Shown here one piece after another: positions 1-11,089 of a stretch of 64,000 bases of DNA. The notes below the pieces were generated by a model, which saw nothing but the letters and a program-made list of their open reading frames with translations, was not told where the DNA came from and made no database searches. Each line of letters starts with the position of its first letter. The first letter of the stretch is position 1. The stretch spans positions 1,684,194 to 1,748,193 of the forward strand of contig JAVLUZ010000647.1 in the NCBI GenBank assembly GCA_036768485.1, given 5' to 3'. Made by a program: the position numbers and the translations under genes. Source of the DNA: Mermis nigrescens (Eukaryota > Nematoda > Enoplea > Mermithida > Mermithidae).

Positions 1-3000
1 AAACCTGTTTTTGGTGGTGTTTTAGACCTACTTCGAGAGTTTTTCATTTTTGTTTTTGGGGACCCTTGTGTGTTTCAATTCAAAAATTATTTTTCATTCC
101 CGGAGGGGCCGGTTCCCCCCGCCCTTACTGAACACGGGCCTGTTTGAACTCGTTTTTTCATAGTAAAGATATATAAAATTATAGATAGCGCGTTAGCGCG
201 TACCTATAATATACTTGGTTACCCCAACATATGTACACCCCTACAGCAACACCGGGACACTTCTGTATTGCGCGGTTTTTTGAAAAATCGATAATAAAAA
301 GACTCGATGTCGCCATTTTTTATTTGTTTTACACTTCTATCCGGTGAGTAAAAAGCGTGTAAAGTTTTACTGCATTTTTTTAATTTTGGCGGGGCTCACG
401 ACTTTTCTAGCTCAGTTTTGCATTCTGTTTCGTCTGTTTTTTAATGTAAACAATTAATTAAGCTAGAACGCACTTTTTAATTTTTCTAAAAAGTAACTTA
501 TTCACAGAGTGGCACTGTAAAGAGTGTAAAGAGTCTGAGGATGAAAAGACATATTTTGGCCTGTTTTTTGTCTGCTTATAACTCCAGTTATGAGTCCCAA
601 AAAATTTGTTGCCGCAGAAACGTACGACTCAAAGGCTACTTTCGGCTTACCAGCAACCTTTTTTTACACTCAATATGGAGTTAGATGTAGAGGTTCAAAC
701 TTTACACTCTAGCGGATTGCAAAAAACAGCTTATTGTCCAAGATTTCTACGCCATCTTTCCCGGTAAAAAGTCGAGACAAATTGAATAGAATAAAATTAA
801 GGTGCCTTCCAAGGGATACACGTCGCAGCAAATCGCGTTTGAAAAAACCCAATATTGAATTACTTATGGAGGCGTTACGTTCGAAATCAGGGGTGTAACT
901 TTGGGCGAAAAAACACGTTTGTCCATTTTTGGATTAGTCAATATGTCAGATATTTTGCGGAACAGAAGTTTCCCCACACACAAATGTACTACGATTCAAA
1001 AGCTACAACCTGGCCCAAACCGAACTTTCTTTACACTCAATATAGAGTTAGGTTCAGATTTTTAAAGTTTACAACGTGGTAGAGTGGATGGTGGAAAAAT
1101 ACATTTTTGTCGCAGCGAATCACGTTTGAAAAAACTCAATAATGCGTTACTTATGGAGGCATAAAATTCGAAATCAAGGGTGTGACATTAGGCGAAAAAA
1201 CACGTTGTATTCCATTTTTTGATTGGTCCAATATGTCAAATATTTTGCGGAACAGAAGTTTTCCACACACAAACGTACTACAATTCAAAGGCTACAAACT
1301 AGCCCAAACAGAATTTTTTTACACTAAATGGGGAGTTAGGTGCAGATTTTCAAAGTTTACAATGTGGTTGATGATAGAAAAATACGTTTTAGTCCCTTTT
1401 TTGTTCGCCAACTTCTCCGTTAAGAAGTCGGGATAATTAAATAGAATAAATGAAGGACTTTTCAAGGATATACGTCACAGCAAAGTGCGTTCATTTACAT
1501 CATTATTGAGCTTTTCGGATAGTTGTAAAGTTAAAAATCGGGGTATTAAACATGTTTCTGTCTTGTTTTTTTCCTGCCAACTTCTCCGCTTACGAGTTTG
1601 GACATGATCACAAGTCTAAAAATGTACTAGGGTCAAACGTCATACGTCAATTAGGCGCATTTGATTACACGCAACAGTGGTACAAAATGGTTTACATCTA
1701 ATATTTATTTGTCCTCAGACAACTGTGGAAAGATTAATTTTTTCATAAATAATTATTGTAAAATCAGAGTAATATCAGGACTGAAAATTAACTCAGTTCT
1801 AGAGCGTTGGGGAAGCTTAAGTTTTTTCAAAATGTTCTATGTAATGTCAGAATTATGAATCTGACTGTTACTTTTCTCTACACTCCGTAGTTGTGTCACA
1901 AATTCATTCTACATCCAGAGCGTTGCAAAATGTGAATTTTTTCCAAAATGTGTTCCGTAAGGCCACGATTACAAATCCGACTGTATGGTTTCTTAACACT
2001 CAGTAGTTGTGTAAAGTTTACACTTAAAATAAACTTCAGTTGAAGAGCAATGCAAAAGCTTAATTATTCCAAAATCTTCCATGTTACGTAACAATTACGA
2101 ATCTGATTATTAGTGTTCTTTACACCCATTAGTTGCGCGAAGTTTACGCCAAAAACAGTTGATCTGTTTAAATAAGCTAAGATTGTTTTGTTTGAAAGAT
2201 ATAATGCTAATGTTCAGAACAATATTGTTTTCCGCGTTCTTGGACTGCTGTCATTATTGTGGCATATTACCGTATGTATTTACTGACTGATTTATTCAAA
2301 TCATGCTAATTAAAAAATGGTACTAGCAAAGAAAAATGCTCCGATGCAACAAAAAGGAAGAATATACTTGGAATGTAGTGATCGACCGGCCCCGGCTCAC
2401 GCAATCCCCGGCCATTTTTAAGCATCCCGGCCCCGGCCGGGGCAAGGTCAAAAAATGGCCGGGGCCGGGAAAATTTAGTGTAATTCGTATTTTGTACAGG
2501 CTGTGATACTGGCACTTATTTATCAATGAGCAAGTGTTAATTTTGACAACTGTACTGATTAGACCATATGTATACTTACTTAGTCCCTGTTATAACTTTG
2601 CTACTGTGTATAAATGGGCTTTTACTGAATAAATGTTCAGGAAAATCTGCATGTTTTCGATTCCTCCACTTAACTTATTTAAACTAACGGTTACTTTTAA
2701 CTCATTCATTCATAGTTATGGCTTAAAGATTTAGAGTTGACAAATACGTTCTATTTCTAGTTGGAAATCGTACGTTCTCAACAAATTATTTTACAAAAAA
2801 CACTTTTACATTTGATTGAATGGGAACCGCGCGCTTTAAAACGCGTTTTCTTGTGTAATAGTTATTTGGACGGAACTTAATTATAGGCGCATGTAATCTA
2901 CGGTGCAGAATTGCGTCCCATCCATTAAACTAAATATGTCTCAAATAGTTTCCTAAGGTCCAGCAGACTTGAGGGAGGGGTGAAATCCCAAATTGGAGGA

Positions 3001-3036
3001 CTAGAAAAGTATGTGGTGGACTATTATTAGCCGACT

Positions 3037-3720
3037 CTATTTTGTTGTACGAGATTCTTGTGCTTGTACAAATATCTCCGAAAAGGTCTTTGTGTGAGCT
3101 AACAAATTTTTGTAGCTATATATATTATATAAATATATTTTTAAACACACACATTTTCGCACACTATCAGTATGTGACAGTGTTTTTTTGTACAATGTAC
3201 CTTGTATATACATGAACAAAGATGGTACCCAAAAGTCTTTGTACATTTTGTACCAGTGTTTTTTTGTACACGGTCCGTTTGTGCATGTACAAAGATGGTC
3301 CCCAAAAAGTCTTTGTACATTTTGTACACACAAATTTTTGGTTTACTATAATATGGTACAGTAGCGATTTTAGTGTGATAACACAGGGTCTTTTGACTTT
3401 TGATTGTATATTTTAGCTAATTTCTGGTTGTATATTTTAGCTAATTTCTGGGTTTCTAACGCCAAAAATTACTAAAATTGTCTCAAAACGGCGCGAAGCG
3501 CCTAAAAATTTGACATTTTTCCATTCTAAATACAAATTTTGCCATTTTAAAGATATATAGGACAGACAATTTATATATCGGAGCGAAGCGCCGAAAAATT
3601 TTTGGAATTTTACACCTTTTTACAGTTTTTATCTTCCCAAAAATCTTTGTACATGTACAAAGATAGTCCTGAAAAGTCTTTGTACATCGGGGAAAATCTT
3701 TGGCGAATACAAAAAAACAT
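3037..3720. repeat. Dispersed repeat with CTTTGTACATGTACAAAG palindromes
   Basis: Repeated blocks carry CTTTGTACATGTACAAAG or half-sites followed by GATGGTCC, and a GCGAAGCGCC motif. The segment near 3,285-3,480 recurs inverted at about 7,920-8,110, including the TACCATATTATAGTA-type stretch. The ORFs called here lie wholly within repeat and are not believed. Confidence 0.6.
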
Positions 3721-4080
3721 TGTTTTGTACATGCAAATTTTCGTTTATTTTAATATGGTACAGTAACGATTTCAGTGTGGTAGAACATAGTTTTTCGAAC
3801 TTTAGTAGTGTATTTGGCTAATTTTTGGGTTTCTGAATATTTGACATTTTTCCATTTTTCCATTCTAAGCGCAGTGTTGTCTATTACAAGCTTTAATTCG
3901 CATATTACAATTTTTGTAATGTTTCTGATTTTGTAGTACAAGTTATTTTAGCTTTCTCAGTCGAGTTTTATGTGTGAATTCCATCAAAAGCTCATAAAAA
4001 TTTCGGCACTTCGCGCCGAACTAATATTATCAACTAAATTCAGGCCGAATTATCACATCCAGAAGCACGGTATTTCTGTA

Positions 4081-4729
4081 GGTATTGGTGTAGTATGTCT
4101 CCACCTTTCCAAAAAATGCATCAACCTAGGTTTAGCATGTCTCCACCTCACCTAAATTTTTTTATGGATAGGAAGACATCCAGCTGCCTTGGTGTGTCCC
4201 CATCTCGATGAAATTTTTTTAGTGTTTTTTTTGTTTTTTCTTGTTGTTTTTTTGTTTCTTTTGTTTTTTTGTGTTTATCACCGAAAAAATTATATATTTA
4301 ATTATTGCGAGATAAGTTCAAGAAAAAAGAACTAAATAAGGGGAAACTGTCTGGCTATTTCGGCGATGATGTTGAAAGGCGTCTGGATATGCTGCTTCTT
4401 GTACCAATATTGTGCTAAATTCCCTGGAAGCAAAGTAAGCTACGTACCTCGCATTTTTCTAACAATTTCGGTTTTTACATGACCCCAGTTAGCTTCAATG
4501 CTTTGGGTGTGCGCCCCTGTAATGTAAAAATTTTTTTTCAGTGATAAAAACAAAAAAACAGAAAAAAAACAATAACAAAAACAAGAAAAAATTTTATCGA
4601 AATGGGGACACACCAAGGAAGCTGGATGTCTTCCTATCCATAGAAAAAATTAATTTATGTGAGGTGGAGACATGCTACACCTAGCTGGATGCATTTTCTG
4701 AAGGGTGGAGACATACTACACCAATACCC
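4081..4729. mobile_element. Merlin-like DNA transposon remnant (about 650 bp)
   Basis: Terminal inverted repeats begin GGTATTGGTGTAGTATGTCT at 4,081 and end with the complement at 4,728/4,729. They extend about 170 bp inward, including the shared block GGACACACCAAGG. TTTCTGTA flanks both sides (4,073-4,080 and 4,730-4,737), an 8-bp duplication. The unique core between the repeats contains a transposase C-terminal fossil on the minus strand, which assigns the family. Confidence 0.72.
4332..4517 (-). pseudogene. Merlin/ISXO2-like transposase C-terminal fragment
   Basis: Reading the minus strand gives 62 codons in one frame, with one internal TAG and a terminal TAG. The start, GAHTQSIEANWGHVKTEI, matches the H-T-(Q/N)-x-I-E-x-x-W-x-x-x-K block of ISXO2/IS1595-Merlin transposases, which carries the final acidic residue of the DDE triad. 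Later AQYWYKKQHIQTPFN fits the Y-W-Y/H segment that follows in this family. A possible 3' splice site (tttacattacag) precedes the fragment, so the parent gene may have had introns. The catalytic N-terminal part is absent, so this copy cannot encode an active enzyme. Family call is from motif recognition only. Confidence 0.66.
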
Positions 4730-6500
4730 TTTCTGTATTCGGCGAAGATTTTTGCTGATGTACAAAGACGTTTCAGGACCGTCTTTGTACATGTACAAAG
4801 ATTTTTGAAGAACAAAATCTGTAAAGAGGTGTAGAATTCCTTATTGCAAATTCTACCATTTTTAAAATTTTCAAGGGGGGGTGAGCGGCTGCAAAAATGG
4901 AGCCGCTTACCCTTCTTCTTCTGAAAATGGCCGAGAAATATTCATGTGACAGGGAGTTTGGGCCATCCCCATCCACGCTTTGAAGCCCCGAACTTCTTTG
5001 AAAGTCAGAATATGTTTTACCACCCTCCCCCATTTTTTGGCGAAAACCTGCGCTTTTTTAGCTATTTTTATGTGTTTTTACCATTTTTGATCTAGTCTCT
5101 AACCCCCTCCTTCTAAAAATGGCGAGGGACCCCTACCCTAGATTTCCAGCCGTTACATGTATATATACTGATTAACCCTCTTGGACCCTGGGGTTAGTAC
5201 CCCTCCCCCCTTAAGGGAATGTGTGATGTCTCATTTATTACATACAATACCTATTGCATCCAATCGCTACAGCAGCAGTAGCAGTAGCGAAGATTCAAAT
5301 GATATAGAGTGTGCTAATAGCAGCGACATAGACTTTATTGATGATTCAGACAATGAAACACTGGACTAAATTTGTTTCTTGTGACATAAATAGTAATAAA
5401 AGTTGATATGAAAAGGCGCATCTAACTTTGCGCTTGCCATTTACTACGGAATGGAGCAGTCGCTCGTTATTTCTTTTCCTATGCCCACCCCAAGTATGTG
5501 TCATGCAATAATATTTTCCTTGTCTGACCCCAGCCAGCCCCGGCCCCCGACCCCGAGCCGGGGATTTTTTTCAGCCCCGGTACCGCCCCGGCCCCGGCCG
5601 AAAAAGTCGCCCCGGTCGATCACTACTTGGAATTACACATCATTAAGGACATAAAAGGAGGAGACTAGGGAAAAGTTACCTATGTATGTCTGTGAAAGTT
5701 GTAGGAATCTAATAGAAATCAGACTTTAGCCTAAACACCCTAAAAATCCAAGTATATTATGCAGGCTTCTAAAAAAACGTGTCTTCACAAAACATTGTTC
5801 ACTGGCTCAGGAAAAAAGATAAAAAGGAAGCCTTGGTGTTTTAATAAGCGATTTAATTTCTTATCAATATCAAATTTCTCTGACATCAACATATTTAATC
5901 GTCAGTGACTGGATAAGTGAATTATGACAAGCATACCATCTCGTTAATTGCTGCACCATACAACGCATACCATACTAGCGTAACAATGTACATTATAGTC
6001 ATTTTTGATTAGTGATTGCTTCTTTTCTAGAAATAAGCTATTCGTGTTATATAATTTTTCGTCGGAGGTGCAACTTTCTTCTGCAGACCACAGAATATAC
6101 TTCGATTTTTATGGTGTTTTAGCGGAAGTCTAATTTTCATTAAATTCTTACAACTTTCACAGGCATACATAGGTAACTTTTCCCTAGTCCCTCCCTTTAT
6201 GTCCTTAATGATGCGTAATTCCAAGTATATTTGTCCTTTTTTCCATCGAAGAATTTTCTTTGCTAGTTGCAATATGAAAGAAAGGGCGAATTTATATCAA
6301 TCATCCTTTATATAAGAAAAGTTTTGGAATCATAAAGAAATAATCTCAACTTGAAAGGTCATGACGTCGAGATGACGCGTCTAATACATGCTTGATATAA
6401 ATGACTGACGGAAAATACGGGAACAAATAAATATGCAAATAACAATGAAAACTAGCACTATATAAGTGAAACTTAATGCGTGCTATCCTTACTTATGACC

Positions 6501-8193
6501 AGGGGCCTTCTGCTCAGAGGTTTAGAGCACTTCAGAACTTCAGAGGTGTTCTGTTGCAACAATAGCTTCTTGAAAGGTTAGTTTTTCAGACTCAGAAATA
6601 CTTTCTAGAGGTTCGGTGGCTGAGAGTAGATTTTTCTTTAACTCGAACTATTATAGACGAATAGTGCAGCGTTGCGCACGTAAAGAGTGCAGATTCTTTC
6701 GGCTTTTGGCGTATTTCCTGCATTAGTACTCAAAAATTTTCAGTACTACGGAAAACTAAAATTGAAAATCACAAGAATTTATGTTGGGGTCATTTTCAGC
6801 AGCGATAAACCTAAAACGATCGATTACACCTTCTCATTTTAAACAGCTGGAAAGATAAACTTCTATATTAGGTTTGTGAAAACCTTTAATCGATGCCGTT
6901 TAAAAAAATTTATTAAAGGAACAAATCGACCACTAAATATAGCAACACTAAGCGCCTTTGAAGCTCTGACCCACTAAATTATTGGTGCAAGCAGCCCCAT
7001 ATCCTAAATTTTTTCAGGGGGGGTCGCTAACTTTGAAGTCTGATACCTCGATACCTATTAGGAGATAGGCCAAAATAAAGCAATTTTTAAACGTTCGTCG
7101 ACGAGCTCTGTACACTGACGGAGAAAATTTTTGAAAGAATTTAAAAAATTTTTCACTTCATTAGATAATCATACACGAAATCTATCGCTCAAACTGTCTG
7201 CATAACTTTTCAACTTTTTTATTTATACTCAATCTTTGCATTTCACAACAAAAGCAACAGTGAAAATATATATTCTGGCGCGAAACGCCGGAAAAATTTG
7301 ACATGTTCTCCAAGTCTAACTTAAGTTTGAGCAGTTTTGAGCGATTGAGAAGGCAAAAAAGCGCACATATATAAATAATTGATCCGGCGCAAAGCGCCAG
7401 AAAATATTACAATTTTTGCGTTCTTATGCTGCTAAACTCAATTTCGCACCTTCTTGAATGGATTAGATAAAATAAATTTGATTTCACGGATAATTTTATC
7501 TCGAAAAGATTTAAATACATAGTATATAGTAATTTTGATTAAATTAATGGCGCGAAGTGCCAAAAATTTTAGCATTTTCACGCTAGGAAACGTCAAAAAG
7601 CTGTATTGTTTCATTTCTGAAAAAATTTCAGATGGGAACTCCCCCTTGTTTACACCTCCCCTGTTTACCCCTATGGATACGAACCTGGGTGCAAGCAACG
7701 GGAGCCTATCTAGAGCTACTTATTAGACCTTTCTAGTGGTCCACTGAACCCTCCTGTCTTTGTATATGTACAACGATTTTAGGGAGGACAAAAACTGCAA
7801 AAAAAGGTTCAAATTCGAAATTTTCGGCGCTTCACGCCGAAATGAGAAATTGTGTGTTCTATATATCTTTATAATGTCAGAAATTGCATTTTGAAAGGAA
7901 AAATGCCAAATTTTTCGGCACTTCGCGCCGTTTTGAGACGGTTATTAGTAATTTTTGCCCTCAGAAATCCAGAAATTAGCTAAAATACACTACCAAAGGT
8001 AGAACAACTCTGTTTTTGCCACACTAAAATCGCTTTTGTACCATATTATAGTACCCAAAAATTTATGTGTACAAAATGTACAAAGACTTTTAGGGACCAT
8101 CTTTGTACATGTACAAACGGACATTGTATAAAAACACTGCTCTGAACCTCTGAACCTCTAGAAAGGTTCAGAGGCGTTTGGTGCAAGAGGCCC
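6501..8193. mobile_element. TIR element, non-autonomous (about 1.7 kb)
   Basis: The left end (GGGGCCTTCTGCTCAGAGG) and right end (CAGAGGCGTTTGGTGCAAG then AGGCCCGG) are imperfect inverted repeats containing repeated TTCAGAGG/CCTCTGAA words. The inside holds GGCGCTTCGCGCC-type palindromes at 7,275, 7,385, 7,820 and 7,920 and the inverted relative of the 3.3-kb TGTACA block. No transposase was recognised. Target duplication is unclear, so superfamily is open. Confidence 0.45.
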
Positions 8194-8380
8194 GGATGTC
8201 AGTTATAAATAGTAAGCTACAAAACAAACATAAAAGACATCCAGGAAGCGACAAATATACAGACAAAAACATAAAAAAAGAAAGCAGAAAATATGGACGG
8301 AAATCTAAAAGAACATATAAATCAAATTAGGATTTCAGGAAGAAATAAAGGCTTCAGCTATGTTTTTGTCTAAATTTGTT

Positions 8381-8386
8381 TTTATT
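8381..8386 (-). terminator. Poly(A) signal AATAAA of the 157-aa gene
   Basis: AATAAA on the minus strand lies 22 nt after the predicted TAG stop at 8,409, a normal position for a short 3' UTR. Confidence 0.45.
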
Positions 8387-8408
8387 AAAGTAATGATCAC
8401 ATCAAAAA

Positions 8409-9184
8409 CTATAACGACAAAGCTAATGACGTTCTAATATAGGCTTGACGAATACTGTAAAAAATCATGGTCTAATTCTATTTTCAAATTTCGAAAAATA
8501 ATCTTGAAAGCCATAACTGAGATTTTAGGGGAAGATGAGATCAGCTAGCAATTAAAAGCGGAAAAAATTTTCAGCGGTTTTCGTAAATTAACGTCAAATA
8601 GCAAAATTACAGCACTTACGCCTCTTTCTGCACGAAGGGGTATGATTTGACAGGCGGAAATTCTTCCGAAGAATGCGAACAAACGACCGCCATTTCATAC
8701 TGCCGCTGCAACTCCCTTTCCTTTAATCTAATATCACTGGACAGTAAATCTTCCTGGCAATTCCTTTTGTCATTTAAATCACGTGACAAATGCATTACAG
8801 TGCCGACAGTACAATTGACTCCAAGCACATCGACATCCATAACTAATCCAATGAAATAGGCCTTCAAAATATCGATCTTAAGCAAAAAAACCGGAGAACT
8901 GACTTTTTCATTAGAATAAGATAAGTGGTGTGCCTATTTGTTTGTGATCGATTCTGGTCAATTCTAGTTTTTTTATGGTCCCGTTTGAAGAAATAAAACC
9001 TTGAAAACCTCACAACTTTCTGAATGTTTGTGACCGACTTAAAATTTTCTCTTTTAAACACGGCGCAATCAGTTCTATCATGAAATATGATCTTTAAAAT
9101 CGGTGAGTTCACCGTATTCGCCAAAAATTCCGAAACGAGCTTCATATTTGTGATCACCGTATAAGAATCGGCCACATATATCAT
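8409..9184 (-). CDS. Predicted three-exon gene, 157 aa, function unknown
   Basis: Model: exon 1 9,184-9,014 (57 codons from ATG, donor GTGAGG), exon 2 8,876-8,620 (after cttaag, donor GTAAGT), exon 3 8,454-8,409 (after ttttttacag, ending TAG). Phases fit exactly (0, then 2), giving 474 nt. A TATATATA box lies about 50 bp upstream of the ATG, and AATAAA lies just after the stop. The protein starts MIYVADSY and has no signal peptide or membrane segment. Residues about 28-60 (ILKIIFHDRTD, later VTNIQKVIDI) vaguely recall the HDxxxD...D region of egalitarian/EXD1-type 3'-5' exonuclease folds, but motif I is missing and the resemblance is weak. Residues about 105-125 are charged and helical. It could instead be a transposon-derived or decaying gene. 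Confidence 0.5.
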
Positions 9185-9235
9185 CGAATATCAGAACAAA
9201 ATTTTTAAAAATTTTCCGTACCCCCTCTAAAGTTC

Positions 9236-9243
9236 TATATATA
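9236..9243 (-). promoter_or_regulatory. TATA box of the 157-aa gene
   Basis: CTATATATAG on the minus strand lies 52-59 bp upstream of the predicted ATG at 9,184. That places a start site about 30 bp downstream, just before the ATG. AT-rich sequence makes chance matches common, so this rests on agreement with the gene model. Confidence 0.4.
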
Positions 9244-9736
9244 GCCCAAATGACTTGTCGGCACTTTAACAGAATAGAAGCACAGTTGTTAAAATAATCT
9301 GTTCTATTCTTATCCTTAGGCTTAGCTTATGTTTATCGCTATTTACATATGCATTATCATTTATTGTTCGACAGAAGAGGCCATCGCATTATAAGAAACG
9401 AAACTATTACAATTACGACAGTCATCATTGTTGATGACGTCATACCAGTTAGGTAAGTATCTACCTACTACTCTGTAAGTGGGCTCGATCCAAGGACTTA
9501 CACATTTGTCGGAAATAAATAATATGGGCAGAAATTAAGGAAGGAAGCATTGCAATGAAGGAGAAAAAAGGAAAATGGCGCGGAAAGCTGTTTGAAATTT
9601 CAAGAAACTTTAAAAATTCTCATATTTTTCGCATGTTTTTTTCCGGTTTTACTTGATAAGATATACGAAAATCTAAGTTTTTGCTTCTATTATGCTTAGG
9701 CTTAGGCTTAGTATATCTTAAAAAGTGTTTTAAACT

Positions 9737-9868
9737 GCTTAGGTCGAGGTCGCTCCAGCTCAGGTCGATGTATAGAGCTTAGGTCGATGTATAGATGCTT
9801 AGATCGATGTATAGATGCTTAGGTCGATGCATAGATGCTTAGGTCGATGTGTAGATGCTAAGGTCGAC
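9737..9868 (+). repeat. 20-bp minisatellite
   Basis: About six degenerate head-to-tail copies of GCTTAGGTCGATGTATAGAT. Just upstream (9,692-9,709) is a short run of TTAGGC units. The surrounding 9,250-10,340 has no supported gene. Confidence 0.8.
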
Positions 9869-10329
9869 GTAAATTGGGTATCTACATGTAATTCTGCATT
9901 CAGCTGTTTGAATCTTTGAATATAAGTCGAAATCTTCGACTCGGATGAAGAAAAATATCACAAAAAAATTGACAAAATTTTTTTTATAAAGTTTTGAAAA
10001 ATCTTAAACATGTTTCCGCGCCTTTTTTTATTATCTGAGTTAAAGATTTCAACTTAAAACACCGTAAAAACAGAGTTTTTAGGAAAAAATAAAAAATGTG
10101 TGAAATCTTGGTTAAAACCCTGTAACTAATTTGTCTATTTTTCTAATTTCTTTTAAGACAAAAATGCTGCTGTCATGATAAAAATAAAAAATAAAAAGGA
10201 CTTATCCTTCTAAAACACATTTTTGCAATAAAACGTTTTCCAAAACGCAAACCAAGCCCAAATTTATTGCCACATCTCGTAATTTTGGTCCACATAAACC
10301 CCTGAATGTGGAAAAACCGATGGACATGT

Positions 10330-10810
10330 TTTCTTTTAGAAGCAGTAATTATTTGCAGTCTGCAGTCAAAAACCAGCAGCCTAGACTGCAAATAAAATCG
10401 AACAGTTTAATATGCGACGAGCGGAGCGAGTGACGCGAGTCGCATCCCATTACTTAGGCTTATTTTAAACGCTGGCACCAATATAGACACATGAATCCAC
10501 AGAAACAATCTGAGCACTGCCTTATTTGTTTTCGACTTGACTCAATTCGAACCAGTTAGGTGGCAGGTCTCATCAAATAAGACTTGCTGTATACGTACTT
10601 ATAACGTGGCTATCTTAATACATATGCGAACCAGCTACACCAATGCCTATTTGCGGTCAAAAACGAGTGACCTTGACTGCAAATAATATAACACAGTGTT
10701 CTAAATTATTTGCAGTCTATGTCGCTGGTTTTTGACTGCAAATAATATTAAACTGTGTCCGATTTTATTTGCAGACTAGGCCGCTAGTTTTTGACTGCAA
10801 ATATTATTTC
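10330..10810. repeat. Repeated 40-bp units bounded by TTTGCAGTC / GACTGCAAA
   Basis: At least four units start with TATTTGCAGTC-like sequence and end with GACTGCAAATA (near 10,345, 10,650, 10,710 and 10,770). Each is a short inverted repeat round a CGCTGGTTTT-like core. The apparent ORF at 10,173-10,391 overlaps this array and is not believed. No gene was seen between 9,250 and 10,930. Confidence 0.65.
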
Positions 10811-11089
10811 ACTGCATGCTTTGCCTGTTTTAGGATACATCTCACGTTTCATTAAGACCAAACAGTAAGTAGAAGGCACTCCTTTAAAAGGTTAGTATAA
10901 TAACATGCTTCCCGACCTTAAAATTTTAAGTCTATTTTACAAAACCTTGTGCATGGAAATCAGTTTTCAAAACGCAAGCGAGTATTTACAACAGTGTCTT
11001 GTATGCAGCCTACTGTAGCACGATTTCGCATAGCAAAACTTCATACGCTTACCAGTTGATATGCACACGTAACTTTGGTCTCACTTTAA

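Larger units (their letters stand above)
2375..5625. mobile_element. hAT-like element with GC-rich TIRs and 8-bp target duplication
   Basis: The ends are TAGTGATCGACCGG at the left and its inverted complement ending CGATCACTA at the right. Both run into GC-rich CCCCGGCC sequence in an otherwise AT-rich region. CTTGGAAT flanks both sides (2,367-2,374 and 5,626-5,633), an exact 8-bp duplication typical of hAT. The intact sequence in other Helitron-like copies (ATACTTGGGATTGTG at 23.58 and 28.69 kb) confirms the empty site. One extra G sits at the left junction. No hAT transposase was recognised. It contains a Merlin-like insertion and the TTTGTACATGTACAAAG palindromes. Confidence 0.75.
179..6266 (+). 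mobile_element. Helitron-like non-autonomous element, copy 1 (interrupted)
   Basis: The left end reads TTATAGATAGCGCG, a variant of the TCATAGGTAGCGCG start of the three other copies, and follows an A. The right end is CTTTGCTAG followed by T. This fits Helitron termini (A|TC...CTRR|T). The body is noncoding, made of degenerate tandem units rich in GTGTAAA/TTTACAC. The 3' segment starts at 2,323 with an inverted copy of the 3' terminus and is split by a hAT element (2,375-5,625). Without that insert the copy is about 2.8 kb. No Rep/helicase ORF is present, so it would need proteins supplied from elsewhere. The ORFs inside it look spurious. Confidence 0.62.

Noticed and set aside
855..1436. 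Two tandem ORFs of 75 and 84 codons with similar peptides, repeated at 48,484
   Set aside because: They lie in the tandem units of the Helitron-like elements. The similarity follows the DNA repeat, all three frames drift equally, and other copies are broken. No evidence of coding selection.
3037..3416. ORFs rich in MYK/TKC repeats on both strands
   Set aside because: Products of the TGTACAAAG palindromic repeat; no protein family and no conservation beyond DNA.
9737..9868. Regular 20-bp repeats as a CRISPR-like array
   Set aside because: Units are head to tail with no unique spacers, in a eukaryotic genome. It is a minisatellite.
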